64,000 nucleotides of DNA from Mucilaginibacter sp. MD40 (GCF_002288635.1 NZ_NRSW01000001.1:4216020-4280019), one strand, 5' to 3'. Shown: positions 9,007 to 17,783, numbered from the stretch's first letter. Numbers and translations are program-made. The notes: generated from the letters alone by a model not told the origin.

Positions 9007-10566
9007 TCAATATATCCCGAACTGGCCATCGTTATTTAAATTGATGTTGTGGTTTTGGGCGGTTTGGTTAGCTAAGGCTAAAAACTGCCCGCTGGTGATC
9101 AGTTTATGCAGGGCATTTATATCCGTAGCAAATATCCTGTCTTCCTTTATGGCTGGGACATGCTCGCGTACCAATTGATAGCAAGCCTCTATCATACCGG
9201 TAGATTGTAAAGGCCTGCGGAACTCCAAAGCTTGTGTGGCATATAGCAATTCAATCGCCTGTATGTATTCAATGTTATTGATGATCTGGTGAAGTTTTCG
9301 CCCGCTGATAGATCCCATGGAAACATGATCTTCCTGGCCTAATGATGTTGGCACACTATCGGCACTCGCCGGGAAACAAAGCGTTTTGTTCTCGGTAACC
9401 AATGCCGCTGTGGTATATTGCGGTATCATGAGGCCGGAGTTCAGGCCTGCATCGCTGGTCAATAATTTAGGCAATCCGTAACGCCCTTCACTCATCAGGT
9501 AGCAACGCCTGTCGGCAATGTTGCCCAGTTCTGCTGCCGCTATGGCTGCATAATCGAGCGGGATGGCCATTGGTTGCCCGTGAAAGTTACCACCGCTAAT
9601 AGTATCATCAGCGTTAAAAACAATAGGGTTATCAGTAACAGAATTAAGTTCGATCTCCGTCATTTCCTTTAAATGTAGCCAGGCATTGCGAGAAGCGCCG
9701 TGCACCTGCGGCATGCAACGTAACGAGTATGGATCCTGCACTCGGTCGCAGTCGGCATGTGAGCTGCCTATCTCCGATCCCTGCAACATAGCTGCCAGGC
9801 GTTTGGCTACATGTTTAGTGCCTTTATACGGACGAATCGTATGCAAACGCTCATCAAATGGTTTCGCGGAACCCATCAGCCCTTCTAAGGATACCGCACC
9901 GATAATATCAGCTGTATCCAAAATATTTTTGAACCGCTCCACACCATTTACGGCGAAGGCAAGTATGAATTGCGTTCCATTAATTAAAGCCAAACCTTCT
10001 TTTGGTCCCAGCGTAAGTGGTTTAAGGTTATTGTCTTTTAATACCACATCAGCGGGGTGGTGTTGCCCATTAACTGATACCTCGCCCAAACCTATCAACG
10101 GCAGGAACAAGTGCGACAGCGGCGCCAGATCGCCCGATGCACCTACGGAGCCTTTCTCCGGCACAACCGGTATCACATTATTTTCGATATGCCAGATAAT
10201 ACGCTCTAAAGTTTGTAACGCGATACCGGAGAAGCCCTGCGCCAAAGCGTGCACTTTGGTGATGAGCATCAGTTTGGCAATTTCTTCTGGAATAGGGTTA
10301 CCTATGCCCACGCTATGGCTTTTCAGGATGTTACTTTGCAACATGCTGGTATCCTGTTCAGATATACGCGTATCGCACAGCGGACCAAACCCGGTATTGA
10401 TGCCATAAACAGCTTCAGTTCCATGCGCTATCTTCCCCACTTCGCGCCATGAGGTATCAACACGATTTTTGGCCTCTTCATTAATAATTCCTTTTACTTT
10501 ACCCGCAGCTATGTCAAGGCATAGGCCAACACTTAAATGATCTGTACCGTAATTAAATGTTTTCAT
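9007..10566 (-). CDS. hutH: Histidine ammonia-lyase
   Basis: A 519-residue enzyme that deaminates L-histidine to urocanate, the entry step of the Hut pathway. The tripeptide Ala143-Ser144-Gly145 in GSVGASGDLAPLSH forms the MIO cofactor autocatalytically. Tyr54 in VYGINTGFG is the conserved catalytic Tyr. Ser83-His84 fits histidine rather than tyrosine lyases, and ftcD next door supports histidine as substrate, though other aromatic amino acids cannot be excluded from sequence. The start codon lies inside the end of the upstream marR gene (14 bp overlap), so the two are very likely co-transcribed and translationally coupled. Confidence 0.92.
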   Translation of the reverse strand: MKTFNYGTDHLSVGLCLDIAAGKVKGIINEEAKNRVDTSWREVGKIAHGTEAVYGINTGFGPLCDTRISEQDTSMLQSNILKSHSVGIGNPIPEEIAKLMLITKVHALAQGFSGIALQTLERIIWHIENNVIPVVPEKGSVGASGDLAPLSHLFLPLIGLGEVSVNGQHHPADVVLKDNNLKPLTLGPKEGLALINGTQFILAFAVNGVERFKNILDTADIIGAVSLEGLMGSAKPFDERLHTIRPYKGTKHVAKRLAAMLQGSEIGSSHADCDRVQDPYSLRCMPQVHGASRNAWLHLKEMTEIELNSVTDNPIVFNADDTISGGNFHGQPMAIPLDYAAIAAAELGNIADRRCYLMSEGRYGLPKLLTSDAGLNSGLMIPQYTTAALVTENKTLCFPASADSVPTSLGQEDHVSMGSISGRKLHQIINNIEYIQAIELLYATQALEFRRPLQSTGMIEACYQLVREHVPAIKEDRIFATDINALHKLITSGQFLALANQTAQNHNINLNNDGQFGIY

Positions 10567-11059
10567 TAGAGGTGGCGGCTTTAAGTTTATCTCCTACACG
10601 TCCAGACAGGTTGTAAGCGCGGAAAGTATCTTCCATAGCGGTAATGGCAGGCAGTAATTGCTGTAACTGTTCATTACCGCCGGCAAGCTCAGTCATGCTG
10701 GTGCTGATAGCATCCCAAATAGGCAGTATTTGTTGCAGCAAGGCTTTGCCCTTCTCTGTGAATTGTACCATTTGGCGACGGCCGTCATCTGCACTTACGG
10801 TAGTCTCTACCAGGTTGCGGTTCTTTAAATTAGTGATCAACTGACTGGCGGCAGGGTGCGATACTTCTGTTTTATCGCTCAACTCTTTTATGGATAGTGA
10901 GTCGTTCTGCGAAAGCAGGTAAAATACCGGGAACCAACTGGCATCAAATTCGATCCCCTCATTCTGATAAATGCGGTTGATCTCACTCAGGAAAGCTTCA
11001 CTTAATCGCCTTAACCGACTACCTAATACCAGATAGCCTAAATTTTGATACAAATTCAT
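10553..11059 (-). CDS. MarR-family transcriptional regulator
   Basis: A 168-residue winged-helix regulator. The helix-turn-helix with SIKELSDKTEVSHPAASQLI lies at about residues 55-74, and the wing with SADDGRRQMVQFTEKG at about 89-104. MarR proteins are dimers that usually repress their own operon and release DNA on binding a small ligand. It overlaps hutH by 14 bp, and a perfect 11 bp inverted repeat (11067-11090) lies directly before its start. Together these suggest it controls the marR-hutH transcript, with histidine, urocanate or a related compound as the ligand (inference). Confidence 0.88.
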   Translation of the reverse strand: MNLYQNLGYLVLGSRLRRLSEAFLSEINRIYQNEGIEFDASWFPVFYLLSQNDSLSIKELSDKTEVSHPAASQLITNLKNRNLVETTVSADDGRRQMVQFTEKGKALLQQILPIWDAISTSMTELAGGNEQLQQLLPAITAMEDTFRAYNLSGRVGDKLKAATSNENI

Positions 11060-11066
11060 GTATGCA

Positions 11067-11090
11067 ATTTATATAAGTGCTTATATAAAT
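11067..11090. promoter_or_regulatory. Probable MarR operator palindrome
   Basis: ATTTATATAAG-TG-CTTATATAAAT is a perfect 11 bp inverted repeat with a 2 bp centre. It starts 7 bp upstream of the marR start codon, overlapping the region where its promoter must lie. The size and AT-rich symmetry fit MarR operators. Confidence 0.75.
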
Positions 11091-11176
11091 GCAAGTCACA
11101 TTTTTTCTGGTTAATTTCTCAATGTAAATGTATCAGCCTTTTTACGCAGTTCGGAAGCATTTATACCTGTATCTTT

Positions 11177-11184
11177 TACATTTG
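11177..11184 (+). promoter_or_regulatory. Bacteroidota -7 box TACATTTG
   Basis: A perfect TAnnTTTG box that ends 4 nt before the ATG at 11189, with the same spacing as at 1175 and 17771. It supports 11189 as the start and predicts a leaderless mRNA. Confidence 0.55.
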
Positions 11185-11188
11185 CGAT

Positions 11189-11854
11189 ATGAAAAAACTA
11201 TCATTACTATTTCTAATAAGCCTTATCTGCGGTACAAGCTTTGCATCTGCGCCGGATACAATTAAACGTGCCGGCTATACACTTATCATATCCGGTAACG
11301 ATGAGCACTTTGATAAGGCTATCACTGATAAACTGATCAGCACCTTTTTTACGGTTTATCCTAAAATTGTGAACGAATACAACAAGAAAAGCCTAAAAAC
11401 GGTTAACTTTTTTATTGATACCGCTTACCATGGCGTTGCTGCTACTGATAATGGCCGTGTAGTATTCAGCCCCGCTTACATGACTACTCATCCTGATGAT
11501 ATCGACGTAGTGACCCATGAGGTGATGCACATTGCCCAGGATTACGGCGACTTTGATGGCCCCGGATGGTTAACCGAAGGTATTGCTGACTATGTACGTA
11601 ACGAGCATGGCGTAGCAAACGCCGCTGCCAAATGGAATCTGCCGGATTTTAAACCAACACAAAACTATAATAATGCTTACCGCGTTACCGCCCGCTTTTT
11701 AGTTTGGGTAGAAAAAAAGGTAAAAAAAGGAACTGTTAAAAAGCTTGACAGCCAAATGCGTGGCCGCACCTACACTGCTGCATCCTGGAACAAACTCACC
11801 GGTAAATCTGTAGATGACCTGTGGAGAGAATATGCGGCTAATCCCGCGCTGTAA
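11189..11854 (+). CDS. Exported basic secretory protein family metallopeptidase
   Basis: A 221-residue protein of the plant-type basic secretory protein family (BSP, PF04450), a zincin metallopeptidase. The signal peptide is residues 1-21 (MKKLSLLFL to SFASA). The zinc motif HEVMH is followed by the family-typical block with GPGWLTEGIADYVR. The C-terminal part with RFLVWVEKK and DDLWREY matches the family. An in-frame start exists at 11045, but it would place 48 residues before a clean signal peptide, so 11189 is chosen. It is monocistronic and divergent from marR. Confidence 0.85.
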   Translation: MKKLSLLFLISLICGTSFASAPDTIKRAGYTLIISGNDEHFDKAITDKLISTFFTVYPKIVNEYNKKSLKTVNFFIDTAYHGVAATDNGRVVFSPAYMTTHPDDIDVVTHEVMHIAQDYGDFDGPGWLTEGIADYVRNEHGVANAAAKWNLPDFKPTQNYNNAYRVTARFLVWVEKKVKKGTVKKLDSQMRGRTYTAASWNKLTGKSVDDLWREYAANPAL

Positions 11855-11874
11855 GTTTCAAAGCAATTGCCATA

Positions 11875-11912
11875 AACAAGAAAGGCTTGCCAATTGGCAA
11901 GCCTTTCTTGTT
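11875..11912. terminator. Bidirectional terminator, 38 bp perfect palindrome
   Basis: A palindrome centred at 11893/11894, from AACAAGAAAGGCTTGCC to its exact complement, between the convergent BSP gene and atpG. Confidence 0.85.
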
Positions 11913-11928
11913 ATTATATTTGAACAGA

Positions 11929-12834
11929 TTACGAGCCGCTTAATGCTGCCGCACCGCTTACAATCTCGGTTAATTCTGTTGTAATGGCTGCCTGGCGCGC
12001 CTGGTTATATGAAAGCTTAAGTGATTTCAATAACTCACCAGCGTTTTCAGTCGCCTTATCCATGGCGGTCATACGTGCACCGTGCTCAGAAGCGTTTGAA
12101 TCTAACACTGCGCGGTATAACTGTATTTTAATATTCTTAGGGATCAGTTGCTCTACTATCTCTTCCTTTGAAGGTTCAAGAATATAATCCACCTGGCTTT
12201 CCGGAGTAGCGTCTTTTTTAGCAGCTTCTTTCTCGTTCTTTTCAGGTTTTGGCACAGGTAGCAGCTGCTCAGTGATCAGGAACTGCATTGCCGCGTTCTT
12301 GAAGTGGTTGTACACCAGTTCAACACGGTCATACTGGCCATTAACAAAACCTTTCATTATCTCATCAGTAATTTTTGATGCGTTAATGAAGTTAAGGTCA
12401 AGGTAAAGATCATTATGGTTACCTACCACATTAAACTTGCGGCGGGTGTAAAAGTCATGACCTTTTTTACCAATAGCTACGATAGATACATTACCCGCTT
12501 TCATTTGGGCGCTGTATTTTTCACTAATGAGGTTATTGGCAGCTTTTATAGCATTGGTGTTAAATGCACCGGCCAAACCACGGTTTGAGGTTACTACAAC
12601 TACCAGTACACGCACGGGCTCACGCTCCTGCAGGTAAGGTGATGCACCATCCTCAAGGCTTGCAGAAAGGTTAGCCAACAAGTCCTTCAATTTACTGGCG
12701 TAAGGGCGCAATTGTACAATAGCATCAGTAGCTCTGCGCAACTTTGCCGCCGAAACCATTTTCATGGCCTTGGTGATCTGTTGCGTTGAGTTCACAGACG
12801 CTATCCTGTTTCTTACTTCTTTTAAATTAGCCAT
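11929..12834 (-). CDS. atpG: ATP synthase F1 subunit gamma
   Basis: The 301-residue central rotor shaft of F1. The N-terminal helix with NLKEVRNRIASVNSTQQITKAMKMVSA (residues 3-29) and the C-terminal helix with NAGELLKSLKLSYNQARQAAIT form the coiled coil inside the alpha/beta ring. A charged insertion (about residues 195-225, Lys/Glu rich) lengthens the globular domain compared with E. coli. It is the last gene of the atp operon, separated from atpA by 136 bases that hold a strong hairpin (12917-12953). No epsilon gene follows. Confidence 0.93.
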   Translation of the reverse strand: MANLKEVRNRIASVNSTQQITKAMKMVSAAKLRRATDAIVQLRPYASKLKDLLANLSASLEDGASPYLQEREPVRVLVVVVTSNRGLAGAFNTNAIKAANNLISEKYSAQMKAGNVSIVAIGKKGHDFYTRRKFNVVGNHNDLYLDLNFINASKITDEIMKGFVNGQYDRVELVYNHFKNAAMQFLITEQLLPVPKPEKNEKEAAKKDATPESQVDYILEPSKEEIVEQLIPKNIKIQLYRAVLDSNASEHGARMTAMDKATENAGELLKSLKLSYNQARQAAITTELTEIVSGAAALSGS

Positions 12835-12916
12835 TCGTTGTTTTGAGTATCAAGTCTCGAGTATCAAGTATCAAGATTTTTGCCTTGCTGCTACCCTACT
12901 TTCAAAAAGTTTATTT

Positions 12917-12953
12917 GTATCAGGTATCAAAAACGGGTCTTGATACCTGATAC
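12917..12953. repeat. Hairpin between atpA and atpG
   Basis: GTATCAGGTATCAA and TTGATACCTGATAC form a perfect 14 bp stem with a 9 nt loop, without a T tract. The preceding bases (12846-12878) hold further AGTATCAAG direct repeats. It looks like an inserted palindromic repeat or an mRNA processing or stability site rather than a terminator. Confidence 0.7.
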
Positions 12954-12970
12954 TTGCTACTAAGTACTAA

Positions 12971-14545
12971 TTAATAGTTCGCTGATATTTCTTTAGCTAC
13001 GGTTTCTAACACACCGGTTAGCTGATCGTCAAACTTACCTGCTTTAAGGGCTGCAAGCACCTCAGGGTGGCGCACCTCTAACTGGCTGGTAAATTCTTCT
13101 TCAAACTGGCGTACTTTGTTAACCGGTACGTTACGCATTAAGTTCTTGGTACCAATGTAAATGATAGCAACCTGCTTTTCTACTGATACCGGAGAGAACT
13201 GACCTTGTTTAAGGATCTCAACGTTACGTGCACCTTTATCAATTACTGATTTGGTTGAAGCGTCAAGGTCCGAACCGAATTTAGAGAAAGCCTCTAACTC
13301 GCGGTACTGTGCCTGGTCAAGCTTTAAGGTACCTGCTACTTTCTTCATTGATTTGATCTGCGCGTTACCACCTACACGAGATACCGAGATACCTACGTTG
13401 ATGGCCGGGCGGATACCGGCAAGGAACAAGTTAGACTCCAGGAATATCTGACCATCGGTAATGGAGATTACGTTCGTTGGGATATATGCTGATACGTCAC
13501 CTGCCTGTGTTTCAATAATAGGCAGCGCGGTTAATGAACCGCCACCTTTTACGATGCCTTTGATAGACTCCGGCAGATCGTTCATTTGCTGAGCGATGCT
13601 GTCGTTAGAGTTGATCTTAGCGGCACGCTCTAATAAACGGCTGTGCAAGTAAAATACGTCACCAGGGTAAGCCTCGCGGCCTGGTGGGCGACGAAGTAAC
13701 AATGATACTTCGCGATAAGCAACAGCCTGTTTTGAAAGGTCATCATAGATAATCAAAGCAGGGCGGCCGGTATCACGGAAGTACTCACCGATAGCTGCAC
13801 CCGCAAACGGAGCAAAGAACTGCATGGTAGCAGAGTCTGAAGCGTTTGCAGCAACTACGATAGAGTATGGCATAGCGCCGTTCTCTTCTAATGTACGTAC
13901 GATGTTAGCTACGGTAGAAGCTTTCTGGCCGCAGGCAACATATATACAGATCACAGGTTTACCTGCGTCATAAAATTCTTTCTGGTTGATGATGGTATCG
14001 ATACAAACCGCAGTTTTACCTGTTTGGCGGTCACCGATAACCAACTCACGCTGGCCACGGCCGATAGGGATCATCGCGTCGATAGCTTTGATACCGGTTT
14101 GTAATGGCTCGGTAACCGGCTGGCGGTAGATAACGCCGGGTGCTTTACGTTCCAAAGGCATCTCGTAAGTTTGACCGGTGATTGGGCCTTTACCATCAAT
14201 AGGAGTTCCTAAAGTATCAACAACACGGCCAAGCATACCTTCGCCTACGTTGATAGATGCAATACGGTTGGTACGTTTAACGGTGTCGCCTTCTTTAATA
14301 TCGTCTGATTTACCTAACAATACCACACCCACGTTATCTTCTTCAAGGTTAAGTACGATACCCTGTAAACCGTTACCAAACTCAACCAGCTCACCTGATT
14401 GTACTTTGCTTAAACCGTAAACACGTGCAATACCGTCACCCACCTGGAGTACAGTACCCACTTCTTCTAATTCAGATTCTGACTTAAAGCCGGCTAATTG
14501 CTGACGCAGGATAGCTGATACTTCGTCCGGTCTTACCTCTACCAT
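12971..14545 (-). CDS. atpA: ATP synthase F1 subunit alpha
   Basis: The 524-residue non-catalytic nucleotide-binding subunit of the F1 hexamer. The Walker A loop GDRQTGKT is at residues 171-178, and the signature with PAINVGISVSRVGG is present. Its length and full colinearity with the family leave no doubt. It starts 32 nt after atpH. The catalytic partner beta (atpD) is not in the window. Confidence 0.96.
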   Translation of the reverse strand: MVEVRPDEVSAILRQQLAGFKSESELEEVGTVLQVGDGIARVYGLSKVQSGELVEFGNGLQGIVLNLEEDNVGVVLLGKSDDIKEGDTVKRTNRIASINVGEGMLGRVVDTLGTPIDGKGPITGQTYEMPLERKAPGVIYRQPVTEPLQTGIKAIDAMIPIGRGQRELVIGDRQTGKTAVCIDTIINQKEFYDAGKPVICIYVACGQKASTVANIVRTLEENGAMPYSIVVAANASDSATMQFFAPFAGAAIGEYFRDTGRPALIIYDDLSKQAVAYREVSLLLRRPPGREAYPGDVFYLHSRLLERAAKINSNDSIAQQMNDLPESIKGIVKGGGSLTALPIIETQAGDVSAYIPTNVISITDGQIFLESNLFLAGIRPAINVGISVSRVGGNAQIKSMKKVAGTLKLDQAQYRELEAFSKFGSDLDASTKSVIDKGARNVEILKQGQFSPVSVEKQVAIIYIGTKNLMRNVPVNKVRQFEEEFTSQLEVRHPEVLAALKAGKFDDQLTGVLETVAKEISANY

Positions 14546-14577
14546 TTTAAATTTATTTAGAGTTTATTTTTCTGTTA

Positions 14578-15123
14578 TTAAACTGCCTTAGCGGCAAAAT
14601 CTTTTCTTAATTTATTGAGGGCGCTTTGTACGCTGGTATCCAGTTGTCTGTCGCCAACGGTAAGTACAAAACCACCTATTAAAGCTGCATCAACCTTAGC
14701 GTTAAGCTGTATGGTACCGCCAATGGCTTTCTGCAACTCATCAGTAATAACCTGTTTATTAGCGGCAGATAGCGGTGTTGCTGATACCACGGTAGCCTTA
14801 GTGATGTGTTTAGCTATATTGTACAAATTGATATACTCTTTAGCCGTTACATACAAAACATCGCCGCGGCCTTTATTCACCATCAACTTAAAAAAGGCAA
14901 TGGTTAATTTATCAACCTTACCGCCAAATACGCCATCCAGTATCTGCACTTTTTTGTGTTGCGGAACAATTGGGTTGCTCAATACCGCTTTAAGTTCAGA
15001 TGATGCCTTAACTGTTGCAATAAAGGTATCCATATCTGCTTTAATGGCATCAACAATATTTTGTTCCTGCGCAAGCTCTATAAGCGATTTGGCGTACCTG
15101 ATCCCTATGGTTACTTCTGACAT
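14578..15123 (-). CDS. atpH: ATP synthase F1 subunit delta (OSCP)
   Basis: The 181-residue peripheral-stalk subunit that ties F1 to the b subunits. The N-terminal six-helix domain begins with GIRYAKSLIELAQEQ. The C-terminal signature around ALIGGFVLTVGDRQLDTSV is that of AtpH. It sits in the normal order after atpF. The 77 nt gap to atpF holds a short repeat (15130-15200). Confidence 0.94.
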   Translation of the reverse strand: MSEVTIGIRYAKSLIELAQEQNIVDAIKADMDTFIATVKASSELKAVLSNPIVPQHKKVQILDGVFGGKVDKLTIAFFKLMVNKGRGDVLYVTAKEYINLYNIAKHITKATVVSATPLSAANKQVITDELQKAIGGTIQLNAKVDAALIGGFVLTVGDRQLDTSVQSALNKLRKDFAAKAV

Positions 15124-15129
15124 AGTATT

Positions 15130-15200
15130 TTAGTAGTGAGTGGTGAACAGCGAGTGATGATCAGTTAACTAATCTCTAAACTCTGATCACTAATCTCTAA
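15130..15200. repeat. Short intergenic repeat between atpF and atpH
   Basis: About 70 bases built from recurring words GTGATGATCAGTTAACTAATCTCTAA, split here as GATCAGTTAAC plus ACTAATCTCTAA, and a second CACTAATCTCTAA. GATCAGTTAAC and AGAGAT/ATCTCT words recur in the gap 52567-52660, so these two regions probably carry one dispersed repeat family. Confidence 0.45.
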
Positions 15201-15692
15201 TTATAATTTCACTTCTTTTAACAGTTGCGATACAAGCTCGTCCTGCTTTTGCTGATCTTGCAGCTGGTTTTGTAAGATCTTTTCGGCAACCTGTATAGAT
15301 AGCGTAGCCACCTGGTTTTTAACATCAGCCATCGCTATAGCTTTCTGGTTGTTTATTTCAACACGTGCAAGCTCAATCTGGCGCGCGCCTTCTTTATGGG
15401 CAGCATCTTTAGCATCAGCAATGATCTGCTCTTTTATTTTCTTGGCTTCAGAAAGGATCAGGTCGCGCTCGGCACGGGCTTGTTTTAACAAGCTTTCGTT
15501 CTCGTTGGTAAGGCGGCTCATTTCCTCTTTAGCTGCTTCAGCTTTCAGCAAAGCATCTTCGATAGAACGCTCACGATCATCAATAGCGCCCATGATGGGT
15601 TTCCATGCAAATTTAGCAAGCAGGAAAAACAGCACTAAGAACGATACGGTGGTCCAAAAAACTAAACCAATCTCAGGAGTTACTAATTCCAT
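15201..15692 (-). CDS. atpF: ATP synthase F0 subunit b
   Basis: The 163-residue peripheral stalk. One transmembrane helix lies at about residues 8-26 (GLVFWTTVSFLVLFFLLAKF region), followed by a long charged coiled coil (about 35-160) with the family pattern of an R/E-rich DDRERSIEDAL segment. It is a single b subunit, with no b' duplicate. It lies between atpE and atpH in the usual order. Confidence 0.94.
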   Translation of the reverse strand: MELVTPEIGLVFWTTVSFLVLFFLLAKFAWKPIMGAIDDRERSIEDALLKAEAAKEEMSRLTNENESLLKQARAERDLILSEAKKIKEQIIADAKDAAHKEGARQIELARVEINNQKAIAMADVKNQVATLSIQVAEKILQNQLQDQQKQDELVSQLLKEVKL

Positions 15693-15788
15693 GTTTTGTT
15701 TTATATATGAGTTTAAATGTCAAATTTTAATAACCTTACCTGCCGCCAACCGCTGCAGGTAAGGTTAAAATTTTTCTCCGGGTTGAGA

Positions 15789-15998
15789 TTATTTCAAGCC
15801 CAGGAATGATACCACCACACCGAACAGAGCAGCACCCTCAATAAGGGCGGCAGCAATGATCATCGCAGTTTGGATTTTTGAAGCAGCTTCAGGCTGGCGA
15901 GAGATACCTTCCATCGCTTTACCACCTACCTGACCGATACCGATACCAGCACCGATAACCGCTAAACCTGCACCTAATGCAGCAATACTTCCAATCAT
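15789..15998 (-). CDS. atpE: ATP synthase F0 subunit c
   Basis: A 69-residue double-helix proteolipid of the rotor ring. The Gly-rich helix 1 (AALGAGLAVIGAGIGIG) and the polar loop GISRQPEA are typical. The ion-carrying carboxylate is Glu54 in ALIEGAALFG. The residue after it is Gly, not Ser or Thr, which favours proton rather than sodium coupling. Confidence 0.95.
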   Translation of the reverse strand: MIGSIAALGAGLAVIGAGIGIGQVGGKAMEGISRQPEAASKIQTAMIIAAALIEGAALFGVVVSFLGLK

Positions 15999-16046
15999 TG
16001 TTTTAAATTTAAAAGTGAATATATATTATATGGTTATTTACAATTA

Positions 16047-17207
16047 TTAATGGTGATGCTCTTCAATAGCAGTACCAATGAACAGGGCGGTCAACAACGT
16101 AAAGATAAAGGCCTGCAACGCGGCAACCAGCAACTCTAACACATCCATAAACACTACGAACGCTACCGATACAGGTGCAATAGCTACGCTCTTGAACACA
16201 AATATCAATGATATTAAGCTCAGTACGATAATGTGACCTGCGGTGATGTTAGCAAACAAACGGATCATTAACGCGAAAGGCTTGGAGATGATACCCACCA
16301 GCTCTACCGGCCACATAATTGGATACAACCAAACCGGTACATCCGGCGCGAAAATGTGTTTCCAATAGTATTTATTACCGTTTACATTTACAATGATCAG
16401 GGTGATAACTGATAGTACAAAAGTTACCGCGATGTTACCGGTTAAGTTTGAACCACCCGGAAAGAACGGAACCAAACCTATAAGGTTGTTGATCCAGATA
16501 AAGAAAAACACGGTTAACAGCAACGGCATAAAGCGCTGGTATTTGTAACCAATGTTTGGGCGGGCAATATCATCACGTACAAACAGGATGATAGGCTCCA
16601 TAAAAGACTGCAAGCCTTTTGGCGCTTTACCTACACGCTTTTTGTAAGCGGCAGAAACGCTAAAGAAGATGATGATCAACAACAAAAAGGAGATCCACAT
16701 ACTTACCACGTTCTTGGTGATAGAGAAGTCGATCAGTTTTTTGTGCATATTAAGCATATTAGCGCCTGCAGTAAGCTCCTCACCCGGGCCTACAATACTA
16801 ATTTTGTCCTTTACCAGGCGATAAGTATAATATTTACCGGTATAATCGGCATGGCCGTGCTCAAAATGAGCCGAAGAGAATACTTCAAAACCTTTGTCGG
16901 TATATAAAATAACCGGCAGCGGGAAAGTGGTAGTACCCCACAGATGCCAGCTATGCGAATCGGCAATGTGTTCAAGTATTACCTCACTTGGGCTAAACTC
17001 CTCCTTATTGTGGCTTTCTGCACCGGTAGCGGCATGTTCCTCATGTTGTATAGCAAAACTTTTACAAGTGAAAAACGTGAGAAAAACGCCTAAAATGAGG
17101 CTTAAAGCTATTTTTTTGAATTCAAAATATGGCTTAAATACATTGAATGGGTGTTTTTTGCTTTTAATTTTGGTTGCGCAAGTTACACAACAAAACGTAA
17201 ACTTCAA
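16047..17207 (-). CDS. atpB: ATP synthase F0 subunit a
   Basis: A 386-residue stator channel subunit. The essential Arg316 is in ALMIRLFANITAGH. A hydrophobic leader (about 32-52) and a His/Glu-rich periplasmic segment (54-165) precede the conserved membrane part, as in other Bacteroidota. The C-terminus ends EEHHH. No in-frame ATG exists before Met151, so translation must begin at a non-ATG codon. TTG at 17207 is used here, which overlaps the end of the upstream gene by 44 bases. The exact start is uncertain. Confidence 0.92.
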   Translation of the reverse strand: MKFTFCCVTCATKIKSKKHPFNVFKPYFEFKKIALSLILGVFLTFFTCKSFAIQHEEHAATGAESHNKEEFSPSEVILEHIADSHSWHLWGTTTFPLPVILYTDKGFEVFSSAHFEHGHADYTGKYYTYRLVKDKISIVGPGEELTAGANMLNMHKKLIDFSITKNVVSMWISFLLLIIIFFSVSAAYKKRVGKAPKGLQSFMEPIILFVRDDIARPNIGYKYQRFMPLLLTVFFFIWINNLIGLVPFFPGGSNLTGNIAVTFVLSVITLIIVNVNGNKYYWKHIFAPDVPVWLYPIMWPVELVGIISKPFALMIRLFANITAGHIIVLSLISLIFVFKSVAIAPVSVAFVVFMDVLELLVAALQAFIFTLLTALFIGTAIEEHHH

Positions 17208-17544
17208 AGGCGGTATTTAAGAAATATAAATAACAGAAATTGGCTAAAAAAACGCCGTGATCCGGGTGTATTTTTGACACAAAAACCAAGGCGAAAGCCA
17301 TGCATCCAAGCATCTTTACCACGGTTGTGGCCAGGAAGGTTTGGGCATATAAACCGGGTTTAATGCGCTGTATGACCCCTAACGCGGCAATTACCATAAA
17401 AGTGAACAGGGTGATCAGGAAAAAAAGCGCCCAGAATTTTGGCACCAGCCACGCGGTTTTTCCAATACTTTGCAGCACATAAGGTGGCGCGGCCAGCAGT
17501 AAAATAAATACTACAAAACGCAGGTATACAGTTATTTTTTTCAA
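17164..17544 (-). CDS. Four-helix membrane protein in the atpI position
   Basis: A 126-residue protein with about four transmembrane segments (roughly residues 6-26, 33-56, 66-88 and 97-120). It lies between atpZ and atpB, where AtpI-like assembly or ion-channel proteins occur, and is probably a diverged AtpI that helps c-ring assembly (inference from position and topology). The start is taken as TTG at 17544, which overlaps the atpZ stop as TTGA and would couple the two. A longer frame to 17616 lies inside atpZ and is less likely. Confidence 0.65.
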   Translation of the reverse strand: MKKITVYLRFVVFILLLAAPPYVLQSIGKTAWLVPKFWALFFLITLFTFMVIAALGVIQRIKPGLYAQTFLATTVVKMLGCMAFALVFVSKIHPDHGVFLANFCYLYFLNTAFEVYVLLCNLRNQN

Positions 17545-17771
17545 TTTCTTACCGCCCTTATCACCAGATATAATGAAACAAAAACACCAATTAATGATAA
17601 AACGGCAGTCACCCACTTAGTGGCATGGCCCGCAGTTTCATCAATTTTGTAACCGGCAAAGGCAAATACACCTATAACCACAATCATCTGGAAGGCCACG
17701 CCGGTATACTTAGCATAGGCGTTTACTTCAGTTTTACCACTGGTATTTTCCTTTTGTTCATTTTGTGCCAT
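17541..17771 (-). CDS. atpZ: AtpZ/AtpI-family accessory protein
   Basis: A 76-residue protein with a polar N-terminus (1-25) and two transmembrane helices (about 27-45 and 51-70) with the family pattern GVFAFAGYKIDE between them. AtpZ/ATPase gene 1 proteins accompany F0 genes and, with AtpI, can aid c-ring assembly or magnesium/calcium transport. It is the first gene of the atp operon, with a promoter box 4 nt upstream. Confidence 0.8.
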   Translation of the reverse strand: MAQNEQKENTSGKTEVNAYAKYTGVAFQMIVVIGVFAFAGYKIDETAGHATKWVTAVLSLIGVFVSLYLVIRAVRN

Positions 17772-17775
17772 GGGG

Positions 17776-17783
17776 CAAATTTA
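17776..17783 (-). promoter_or_regulatory. Bacteroidota -7 box of the atp operon (TAAATTTG)
   Basis: On the minus strand TAAATTTG ends 4 nt before the atpZ ATG (17771). It is in the divergent gap with the sprE-like gene. It predicts that the atp transcript starts at or beside the start codon. Confidence 0.5.

Noticed and set aside
9686..10408. A 240-codon open frame antisense to hutH
   Set aside because: It is entirely within the strongly supported hutH gene, and the protein is rich in Ser, Cys and Pro as expected for the complement of a coding strand.
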